A DNA stretch of 64,000 nucleotides from AP-16 sp963755055 (GTDB taxonomy: Bacteria; Pseudomonadota; Alphaproteobacteria; Rhizobiales; Xanthobacteraceae), in NCBI GenBank assembly GCA_963755055.1, contig CAVWIS010000023.1, positions 118,173 through 182,172 of the forward strand, given 5' to 3'. Made by a program: the position numbers and the translations under genes. Under the pieces are notes generated by a model. That model made no database searches. It saw nothing but the letters and a program-made list of their open reading frames with translations, and was not told the DNA's origin. Below are positions 8,889 to 17,300 of this stretch, in pieces (positions within the stretch are counted from its first letter, which is position 1; every line of letters begins with the position of its first letter).

Positions 8889-8915
8889 ATGACGCCGTGA
8901 TTCAAGAAGGGCCTT

Positions 8916-9980
8916 CTACACGCGGAAAATCCGCGCGTAGCGCGCCTTGATCTCCTCGCTCGTCTGCTCGACCGCGACCGGGTCCTCCTTCATCGTCTTG
9001 ATCTGCGACAGCGGGGTGCGCCCGGGCCGTTCCCTGGTATGGGGATGTACCGAGCGCAGCGCGCCGACGTCGATGGCGACCTGCTGCGCCTCCGCCGAAA
9101 ACATGTAGCTCTGCATGAGGCGCGCCGCATTGGGGTTCGGCGCGCCCGCGAAGATGCCGTTCGGCCCGATGATCAGCGGCGTGCCTTCGGTCGCATAGAC
9201 CGCCTCGACCGGCTGGCCGGCGTCCTTGAGCAGGGAGAGCATGTAGTCCGAGCCGTCGGCCATCACGGCGCGCTCGCCCAGCGCCAGCTTCTTCGGCGGG
9301 TCGGCGGCGGACTGCACCTGCATCACGTTCTGCCGCGCCAGCTTCTCGAAGTACGACCAGCCGACGTCGCGGGCGGTCTGATAGGTCGAGGTCAGCGTCG
9401 TGCCGCTGTATCCGGGATGCGACTTGACGATCCGGCCCTTCCATTTCGGATCGAGCAGATCGGCGAAACTCTTTGGCGCTTCCCCGGCGGTCACCAGGTC
9501 GGTGTTGTAGCCGATCACGCTCAGATAGACCCGGAAGCTCGCGAACATGCCGTCGGGGTCGCGATGCTCCGGTGGAAAATATTTCGCGACGTCCTCCGGC
9601 ACATAGGGGGCCAGCAGACCGTCGCGTTTCCAGGCGACGAAATGAGCGGAATCCGAGGAGTTGACGATATCGACCGCATGGACCCGGCTGGCATATTCCT
9701 GGCCGATGCGCTGGTAGATGCGCTCGGCGCCGCTGCGCTCGACGCGCACCGCTATCCCCGGATATTTGGCCTCGAACGCCTTGGCGATCTTTTCGGAGAG
9801 CTGCAACTCGACCGATGTGTACCAGACGACCTTGCCCTCCTGCCGTGCCGCCGCGAGCAACGACGGCGTGACCGCGGCCGGCTCCGGAGCCGCGGCGCGG
9901 AGCGGCAACGCCGCCACGGTGACCGCCGTCGCGGTCGCACCCTCGAGCACCGCGCGTCGCGACAGGGGGATACCTGTCAT
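8916..9980 (-). CDS. ABC transporter substrate-binding protein, iron(III)-type family 1, Tat signal
   Basis: The 354-residue protein starts MTGIPLSRRAVLEGATATA, a twin-arginine signal followed by a hydrophobic stretch and an Ala-rich cleavage region near residue 30. The mature part (VVWYTSVELQLSEKIAKAFE, YSGTTLTSTYQTARDVGW) resembles Fe(III)/AfuA-like periplasmic binding proteins. No permease or ATPase gene adjoins it, so it is an orphan. The ligand could be iron, a phosphonate or another small anion. It has a typical length for the family. Confidence 0.83.
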   Translation of the reverse strand: MTGIPLSRRAVLEGATATAVTVAALPLRAAAPEPAAVTPSLLAAARQEGKVVWYTSVELQLSEKIAKAFEAKYPGIAVRVERSGAERIYQRIGQEYASRVHAVDIVNSSDSAHFVAWKRDGLLAPYVPEDVAKYFPPEHRDPDGMFASFRVYLSVIGYNTDLVTAGEAPKSFADLLDPKWKGRIVKSHPGYSGTTLTSTYQTARDVGWSYFEKLARQNVMQVQSAADPPKKLALGERAVMADGSDYMLSLLKDAGQPVEAVYATEGTPLIIGPNGIFAGAPNPNAARLMQSYMFSAEAQQVAIDVGALRSVHPHTRERPGRTPLSQIKTMKEDPVAVEQTSEEIKARYARIFRV

Positions 9981-10110
9981 GATCCTGAAGACTCCATCGG
10001 GCGATGGTCTCGACGGCTTGTGAGGGCACGTCGGCGGCGCTACCGAACCTATCCGCGTTTCCGCCGCATGTCATGGTCGGGCGTCGCGGCAATCCCCGAC
10101 GCCGCCCGCC

Positions 10111-11031
10111 TTACGGTGTGGACTTGTTTACGCAGCTCGCCTCGAAGCTCGTCGCGCCCTTGACGCCGGCGAGCGTGCCGAGCGCTCCCTCCACATGGCC
10201 GGCGGACGAGCAGGCAAGGCCGTAGCCTTGATTCTTCGCGGTCGGCCCGCTGCGGTTCGGCTTGCGCGGCGGGCTCTTGGCGGTCGCCAGTCTCGCGGTC
10301 GAGCCTTCCGACACCCAGATGCCGGTGCCGTCATTGCCCTCGATGGCGTTGTCGGAGGCTTCGAGCTCGGATCCGGCGGTGACCTGGATTCCGTCGCTCC
10401 TGTTGCTGCTGATCGTGGTGCCTGCGACCTCGGCCCGCGCCTTGTCGGTGACGAGGATACCGGCACCGGCGTTGCCGGTGATCGTGCCTGCCTTCGGAAC
10501 CTTCTCGACACGGCCGATCCGGGCGGTCGAGGCGCGCACGACGATTCCGGCATCGGCGTTTCGCCGCACCGTCGTGCCGACGATCTCGGCAAAACTGTTC
10601 CGGTCGATATTGATGCCGATGCCCGACCCGGGCTGGCCGGCGGTGCCGTTGTCCTCGACGGTCACACCGTCGATCAAGGCGGTTCCGCCACCCGAAACCT
10701 CGATGCCGTGGCGTCCCCCGGCGAGGCCGAGACCGCGCACCGTGATTTTTCGCCCCAGAATGGTGAGAGCCGTCTGCCGCTCATTGGGGGCGACGATCGC
10801 CGCCTTGCCGCCGCCATCCAGCGTCACATCGTGCAGGTCCGCCGCAATGGTGAGATTTTCCCGACACAGGCCGCGCACCATGATTCTTTCGCCCGGCTTG
10901 GCCCGCGCCAGTGCCGTCGCGAGCTTGGCCCCGGCGTCGCAGTCGACGGTCGCCGCTAGAGCGGTCGGGACGGCCGCGGAGGCCGTCGCCAGGACCAGCA
11001 AGCTGCCGAAAAGATATCGCCAGGACGGCAC
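10111..11031 (-). CDS. Secreted right-handed parallel beta-helix protein
   Basis: The 306-residue protein has a Sec signal (MPSWRYLFGSLLVLATASAA, cleavage near ALA-AT at 26). Repeated turns of 20-24 residues, rich in Gly, Asn and Val (GNAGAGILVTDKARAEVAG, SNRSDGIQVTAGSELEASD, GNDGTGIWVSEGSTARL), form a right-handed beta-helix like that of pectin lyases and carbohydrate epimerases. No catalytic residues can be assigned. Cys30, Cys55, Cys279 and Cys299 could form disulfides. It lies upstream of nothing obvious and follows the TRAP operon on the same strand with 84 bases between. Confidence 0.8.
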   Translation of the reverse strand: MPSWRYLFGSLLVLATASAAVPTALAATVDCDAGAKLATALARAKPGERIMVRGLCRENLTIAADLHDVTLDGGGKAAIVAPNERQTALTILGRKITVRGLGLAGGRHGIEVSGGGTALIDGVTVEDNGTAGQPGSGIGINIDRNSFAEIVGTTVRRNADAGIVVRASTARIGRVEKVPKAGTITGNAGAGILVTDKARAEVAGTTISSNRSDGIQVTAGSELEASDNAIEGNDGTGIWVSEGSTARLATAKSPPRKPNRSGPTAKNQGYGLACSSAGHVEGALGTLAGVKGATSFEASCVNKSTP

Positions 11032-11115
11032 GGTCGCCTCTTCGCGCCGGGGATTGACGCGTTCGACGCTTAGCAGATTCCCGAGGGTCGCGCGTCGCCG
11101 ATCATGACCGGCGGC

Positions 11116-12408
11116 CTACTTCAGGCCGAGCACGCCCGGCAGCCAGAGCGAGACCGAAGGAATGTAGGTCACCATCATCAGCACCAGGAACATCACCCCG
11201 TAGAACGGCCAGATCCGGCGCATCACCTCCTCGATGGTGACTTTTCCGACGGCGCAGCCAACGAACAGGATGGCGCCGACCGGCGGATGGCAGAGCCCGA
11301 TGCCGAGATTGAGCATCATGATCATGCCGAAATGCACCGGGTCGACGCCGAAATTGATCATCACCGGCAGCAGGATCGGCGTGCAGATCAGGATCGACGG
11401 CGCCATGTCGACCAGGCAGCCGAGCACCAGGAGGAGGATGTTGATGAGAAAAAGGATGACGTTCTTGTCGCTGGAGATGGTGAGGAAGAACGCCGTGATC
11501 TTGGCTGGCATCTGGGTGAGCGCCATGACGTAGCCGACGCTCGACGCGCAGGCGATCAGCGTCATCACCATGGCGACCGTGCTCAAGGTGCGGTGGACCA
11601 GCGCCGGCAGGTCGCGCCAGCGGTAGTCGCGATAGATGAACATGGTGACGAGAAACGCCCACACGCAGGCGACCGCGCCGGCCTCGATCGCCGTGAACAC
11701 GCCGCCGAGAATGCCGCCGAGGATGATCACCAGGGTGATCAGCCCCCACAGCGCCTCGAACACGATCTTTCCGGCCTCGCGCAGCGGGACCATCTGGCCG
11801 GCCGGATGTCCGTCCCGATAGCCGATCACCAGACAGAGGATCACCAGGCAAAAGCCCAGCAGCAGCCCCGGCACCACGCCCGCCATGAACAGGGTGATGA
11901 TGGAGATCGTGCCGCCGGTGGCCAGCGAGTAGATGACGGCGTTGTGGCTCGGCGGCACCAGCAGCGCCTGGACCGAGGCGGTGATGGTCACATTGGTGGC
12001 GAACACCCGCGGATATCCGGCCTTCTCCATCTGCGGGATCATCACCGAGCCGATCGCCGAGGTGTCGGCCACCGCCGAGCCGGAAATGCCGCTGAGAAAA
12101 GTGGTCGCCAGGATGTTGACGACGGAGAGGCCGCCGCGCACCCGGGTGAAGCCGACCAGCACGTCGGCGAACCGCACCAGCCGCCGTGCCATGCCGCCTT
12201 CCGCCATGATGGCGCCGGCGAGCACGAAGAACGGGATCGTCAGCATGGCCACCTTGCTGACGCCGTCGGAGATCTTGAGCATCACCGCTTCGAGCGGGAT
12301 GCCGATCCAGGCGGCGCCGGCGATCGCCGCGAGCGCCAGCGAATAGGCGATCGGCACCCCGATCAGGAAACAGACGAACATGGTGACCAGGAGAACGAAG
12401 ATGTCCAT
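11116..12408 (-). CDS. dctM: TRAP transporter large permease, DctM family
   Basis: The 430-residue integral membrane protein has about 12 spans and the DctM hallmarks FFVLAGAIMAEGGMARRL, LATTFLSGISGSAVADTSA and GLCHPPVGAILFVGCAVG. It forms the Na+-coupled transport channel of a tripartite ATP-independent periplasmic system. It is the last gene of the operon dctP-dctQ-dctM, 21 bases after the small permease. The solute is probably a carboxylate or sugar acid, but nothing in the permease fixes it. Confidence 0.93.
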   Translation of the reverse strand: MDIFVLLVTMFVCFLIGVPIAYSLALAAIAGAAWIGIPLEAVMLKISDGVSKVAMLTIPFFVLAGAIMAEGGMARRLVRFADVLVGFTRVRGGLSVVNILATTFLSGISGSAVADTSAIGSVMIPQMEKAGYPRVFATNVTITASVQALLVPPSHNAVIYSLATGGTISIITLFMAGVVPGLLLGFCLVILCLVIGYRDGHPAGQMVPLREAGKIVFEALWGLITLVIILGGILGGVFTAIEAGAVACVWAFLVTMFIYRDYRWRDLPALVHRTLSTVAMVMTLIACASSVGYVMALTQMPAKITAFFLTISSDKNVILFLINILLLVLGCLVDMAPSILICTPILLPVMINFGVDPVHFGMIMMLNLGIGLCHPPVGAILFVGCAVGKVTIEEVMRRIWPFYGVMFLVLMMVTYIPSVSLWLPGVLGLK

Positions 12409-12429
12409 GACCGCGCCCGCCCGCCGGGC

Positions 12430-12945
12430 TCAATCGACCGGCAGCGCGGGCGCCGGGTCGTGCGGCTCGGCGGCTTGCGGCGGCGGCCCGATGACGATGC
12501 GCTCGATCACGAAGACCAGCAGGAGCGCGCCCCCGACCGGGATCGGCAGGTAGGTCACCCCGACCGACAGGAAGGGAAAGTCGGGGATGGTATTGTGCCA
12601 GGTGGCCTCGACCAGCCGGGTGCCGTAGACCACCATGAACAGCGACATCATCGCCATCAGGATCTCGGCGACGAGCGCCACGGCGCGGCGCGGCCGCTCG
12701 GGGAGCATGTCGGCGAAGAAGGAGATGTTCATGTGCAGGCCGCGGCGATAGCAGGCCGCCGCGCCGATGAAGGTGAGCACGATGGTGAGCAGGACCGAGG
12801 CCGGCTCCGGCCAGGAAGCCGCCTGGTTGAGCACATAGCGGGTATAGACCGCCCAGGGGATCACGGCGGAGATCAGCACCAGCGACGAGCCGGCCACGAT
12901 CACGCAGGCCAGGTAGAGCCCGTCCATCGCCTTGCGGAACAGCAT
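12430..12945 (-). CDS. dctQ: TRAP transporter small permease, DctQ family
   Basis: The 171-residue protein has four likely membrane helices and the family pattern WPEPASVLLTIVLTFIGAAA followed by YRRGLHMNISFF. DctQ subunits pair with DctM to form the membrane complex. The gene lies 105 bases after the binding-protein gene and just before dctM on the same strand. The C-terminal tail is proline-rich and soluble. Confidence 0.9.
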   Translation of the reverse strand: MLFRKAMDGLYLACVIVAGSSLVLISAVIPWAVYTRYVLNQAASWPEPASVLLTIVLTFIGAAACYRRGLHMNISFFADMLPERPRRAVALVAEILMAMMSLFMVVYGTRLVEATWHNTIPDFPFLSVGVTYLPIPVGGALLLVFVIERIVIGPPPQAAEPHDPAPALPVD

Positions 12946-13050
12946 GCTTCCCCCAAAAGGCTTCGACCGTGATCTGCTCGCGCCGTCAACCGTGCCGCAA
13001 GGCTCCTCATCGCCGATTCTGGAGAAAGGGCTTCCGGCCGGCGCCGCGGG

Positions 13051-14070
13051 CTACTGTACTTCCTGGATGCGCTTGATCGTGGCGGCGAATTTCGGGCCGT
13101 ACTTGTCCCACACCGGCTTCACCGCATCCTGGAACGGCTTCTTGTCCGCCAGCTCAATCACCTGGATGCCGGCGGCCTTGGCCTTGTCCATCGCCATCTG
13201 CTCGTACTTGACCCAGAGCACGCGCTCTTCCGCCTGGGTCTCGGCCGACAGCTTCCTCATCAGCGCCTGGTCGTCCTTCGACAACTGCTCCCAGACCCGC
13301 TTGGAGAACACCAGCATCTCCGGCACGATCAGGTGCTCGGTGAGGGTGTAGAACTTCGCCACGGTGAAGTGGTTGTCGAACACGAAGCTCGGCGGATTGT
13401 TCTCCGCGCCGTCGACGACGCCGGTCTGCAGCGCGCTGAAGACCTGGTCGTAGCCCATGGAGACGCCGTTGCCGCCGAGCGAGTTCATCATGTCGACGAA
13501 CATCGGGTTGCCCATCACCCTGACCTTCATGCCCTTGAGGTCGTCGATGGACCTGATCGGCTTCTTGGTGTCGTAGACGCTGCGCGCGCCGGCATCCATC
13601 CAGCACAGGCCGACGAGGCCGGCCTTGGGGTTTTCCGTGACCTTGTCGAGCAGCTCCCGGCCGATCGGTCCGTCGATCACCTTCTGCATATGCGCGGTGT
13701 TGCGGAACAGGAACGGCAGGTTGAAGACGTTGAGGTCGTCGATCACCGGGCCGAGGGCGCCGACGCTGACGCGGGCCATCTGGATGGCTCCGACCTGGGC
13801 CTGCTCGATCGCCTCCTTCTCGCCGCCGAGTTGCATGGAGGCGAACATCTGGATGCTCAGGCGGCCGTTGGTGGCCTGCTCGAGCTTCTTGCCCATGCTT
13901 TCGACCGCAGCCACCGTGGGATAGCCCGTCGGATGCACGTCGGAGCACTTGAAGACCATCTTCTGCTGGGCGAAGGCGGGCGTCGCAACGCGCCCCGCCG
14001 CGGTCGCGGCGAGCGCGAGGGCGGCGCTTCCAAGCACCTTGCGACGCGTGAGCGAATGGCGGCTTGTCAT
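13051..14070 (-). CDS. dctP: TRAP transporter substrate-binding protein, DctP family, Tat signal
   Basis: The start at 14070 is chosen for the strong GGGAGGAAA site upstream and because the protein then begins with a twin-arginine signal, TRRKVLGSAALALAATAAG. The 339-residue protein contains the DctP features LGGEKEAIEQAQVGAIQMAR, a conserved Arg in GMKVRVMGNP that binds carboxylates, and ALQTGVVDGAENNP. It captures a carboxylate solute in the periplasm for DctQM. An AT-rich operator-like palindrome lies 35 bases upstream of the ATG. Confidence 0.93.
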   Translation of the reverse strand: MTSRHSLTRRKVLGSAALALAATAAGRVATPAFAQQKMVFKCSDVHPTGYPTVAAVESMGKKLEQATNGRLSIQMFASMQLGGEKEAIEQAQVGAIQMARVSVGALGPVIDDLNVFNLPFLFRNTAHMQKVIDGPIGRELLDKVTENPKAGLVGLCWMDAGARSVYDTKKPIRSIDDLKGMKVRVMGNPMFVDMMNSLGGNGVSMGYDQVFSALQTGVVDGAENNPPSFVFDNHFTVAKFYTLTEHLIVPEMLVFSKRVWEQLSKDDQALMRKLSAETQAEERVLWVKYEQMAMDKAKAAGIQVIELADKKPFQDAVKPVWDKYGPKFAATIKRIQEVQ

Positions 14071-14104
14071 TGGCTTTCCTCCCGTGGCTGCCTGTGCCGG
14101 CGGC

Positions 14105-14123
14105 TTGTATACTAATATATTAC
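14105..14123 (-). promoter_or_regulatory. AT-rich imperfect palindrome upstream of the TRAP operon (GntR-like operator or promoter)
   Basis: Forward sequence TTGTATACTAATATATTAC stands out in GC-rich DNA and lies 35-53 bases before the dctP start. TATAC-type palindromes with an AT spacer are common operators of GntR-family regulators of TRAP and catabolic operons in this bacterial group. It may alternatively be simply the -10 region. No GntR gene is adjacent. Confidence 0.45.
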
Positions 14124-14357
14124 TTCGTAGCGGCCGGCTAGCCTCAAGGACAGGGTTCTGGCGGATTGCGACGGACGGCGGCGGAAACCGGCAACAAAAT
14201 CCGGCCGCGGCGGCGCCCCTTTGCCGATAGTGGCAAGCTTTTCCCTTTGCCGTTCGGCGTTCCGGCGCGCTTGTGGTCACGAGGCCGACACGATTGGGGC
14301 CCAATTCAACAGCCGCCCGCCAAAAAGCCTTCGCGGCGGGTCGAGGGAGGCTTTTCC

Positions 14358-17300
14358 ATGATCGCGACCGTCCGCGCCGGCGTGCTTGCCGCGCTCGTCA
14401 CCCTATTGCCTGTCGCCGCGTTTTCGGCCGGGAAAGCCTTCCAGCGCGACGACCTCGACGACAGCGCGATCAAGCTCGAGGCGCAGCTCAAGACCGATGC
14501 CGGCGCGATCGCCAAGCCGGCGGCGACGCTCAAGCGCGAGGCCGATGCGGCGCTGGAGAAGCGCGACGCCCGCGGCGCCATGCGGGCGCTGTCGCTGCTC
14601 GCCGTCGTGGCGCCGAAGGACGCCGCGAACTGGGTGCGGCTCTCCCGCACGATCCTGCAGGTTCGCGACCTCACCGCGGCGGATAAGCAGGAGAGCGAGC
14701 GCGCGCTGCTGATCGAGCGGGCCGCCACCGCCGCCTATCTGGGCTACCAGCGCGCCGCCAGCCCGGCCGAGGAGGCGGATGCGCTCGTCCTTCTCGGGCG
14801 GACTTTTGCGGAGCGCAAGATCTGGCGGCCGGCGCTCGACACGATGCGCCTTGCGCTCGATCTGCGCGAGACCCCGGATCTGCGCGCCCGCTACGCGGAG
14901 CTGCGCGAGCAGTACGGATTCCGCGTGCTGGACTACTCGGTCGATTCCGATGCCGCGTCCCCGCGCGCCTGCTTCCAGTTCTCCGAGGCGCTTCCCGGCC
15001 GGCGTGCGGATTTTTCCCCGTTCGTCGCCGTCGCCGGGCAGGACCGGCCGGCGCTCACCGCCGAGGACAAGCAGCTCTGCGTCGAAGGTCTCAAGCACGG
15101 CGAGCGTTACGCGGTCACGCTGCGCCCCGGCTTGCCCTCGACGGTGCGCGAAGCGCTGGCGAAGGCGGCGGAATTCAGCATCTACGTGCGCGACCGCAAG
15201 CCCTTCGTGCATTTCGCCGGCCGCGCCTATGTGCTGCCGCGCACCGGCCAGCGCGGCATCCCGGTGGTCAGCGTCAATACCGAGACCGTCAAGGCCAAGA
15301 TTTTTCGCATCGGCGACCGCAGCCTGATCGACACCGTGCTCGGCAGCGACTTCCAGCGCAATTTCGAGCGCTACGAGCTGGAACGGCTCGGCGGCCAGCG
15401 CGGCGTCCAGGTGTGGCAGGGCGAGCTCAAGACCGAGTCGACGCTCAATGCCGACATCACCACGGCCTTCCCAATCGACCAGGCGGTCGGCGAGCTCAAG
15501 CCCGGCGTCTACGTGATGGTGGCGGAGCCTGCCCAGGCCAACGACGACGAGTCCACGCTCGCGACCCAGTGGTTCATCGTATCCGATCTCGGGCTCACGG
15601 CGTTTTCCGGCGGCGACGGCATCGCCGCCTTCGTGCATTCGCTGGCGAGCACCGAGGCGCAGGCAGGCGTCGAGCTCCGCCTCATCGCCCGCAACAACGA
15701 GATCCTCGCAGTCCGCACCACCGATGCCGCCGGAATGGTCCGTTTCGAGGCTGGCTTGTCGCGCGGCGAGGGCGGGCTGGCGCCGGCCATGCTGGTCGCC
15801 TCCGGCAAGGACGACTACGCCTTCCTCAGCCTCAAGTCGCCGGCCTTCGATCTGTCCGACCGCGGTGTTGCCGGCCGGGCGGCGCCGGCCGGCCTCGATG
15901 CCTTCGTCTTCACCGAGCGCGGCGTCTATCGCACCGGCGAGACCGTGCAGATCACCGCGCTGTTGCGCGACCAGAAGGGCGTGGCGGCGCTCGGCGTGCC
16001 GCTCACCCTGGTGGTGGAGCGACCCGACGGCAACGAGTATCGCCGCGCGGTGGTCGCCGACCAGGGTGCCGGCGGGCGGTCCTTGAGCGTGCCGATCGTC
16101 GCCTCGGCGACGACCGGCACCTGGCGGGCGCGCGCCTACACGGATCCCAAGCGGCCGCCGGTCGGCGAAGCGACGTTCCTGGTGGAGGACTACGTTCCCG
16201 AGCGCCTGGAGTTCGCTCTGGCCTCGCCCACCGGGCGCATCGCCAAGTCGACGCCCGCCGAGGTCACGCTCGAGGGCCACTTCCTCTATGGGGCGCCGGC
16301 ATCGGGTCTCGACATCGACGGCGAGGTGGTGATCGCCGCCGCCAAGGAGCGGCCGGGGCTTCCCGGCTATCAGTTCGGCCTCGCCGACGACGAGGTGACG
16401 GCCGAGCGCCAGGCGCTGGAGAATCTCGGCGAGACCGACGCGGCCGGAAAGGCGAAATTCACCGTGGCGCTGGACAAGGTGCCGGCGTCGTCGCGCCCGC
16501 TCGAGGCGCAGATCACGGTGCGGCTGAACGAGGCCGGCGGCCGTGCGGTGGAGCGCAAGATCTCGCTGCCGGTGACCGCATCCGCCTCGATGATCGGCGT
16601 CAAGCCGCTGTTCACCGGCAAATCGCTCGGCGAAGGCGAGACCGCCTCGTTCGACATCGTCGCGGTGGCGCCGGACGGAAAAGGCCAGGCGATGAGCGGG
16701 TTGCGCTGGCAGCTGTTGCGCATCGACAGCCGCTACCAATGGTACCGCCAGGACGGTCGCTGGGAATACGAGCCGGTGAAGACCACGCGGCGGATCGCCG
16801 ATGGCACGCTCGATCTCGCGATCGACAAGCCGGGCCGCATTGCCATGCCTGTGAGCTGGGGCCGCTACCGGCTCGAGGTCGCCTCCGCGGATCCGGCCGG
16901 GCCGGTCACCTCGATCGCGTTCGATGCCGGCTGGTATGCCGAGGCCTCGGCCGACACCCCCGATCTCCTGGAGATCGCGCTCGACAAGCCCGAATACCAT
17001 GCGGGCGACACCATGACGGTCGCCGTCACCGCCCGCACGCCGGGAAAAGTGTCGATCGCGGTGATCGGCGACCGGCTGATCACCACGACCACCGCCGACG
17101 TGCAGGCGGGAACCGCCAAGGTGCCGCTGACGGTCGGCAGCGACTGGGGCGCCGGCGCCTATGTGGTGGCGACGCTGCGCCGACCGCTCGACGCCCAGGC
17201 GAACCGCATGCCCGGCCGCGCCATCGGGGTGCAATGGTTCTCGGTCGATCGCGCGGCGCGCATGCTCGCGGTCGAGATGAAGCTGCCGGACCTGATGCGG

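Noticed and set aside
11104..12972. Long plus-strand frame opposite the TRAP permeases
   Set aside because: The protein is a His/Asp/Arg low-complexity shadow of dctM and dctQ.
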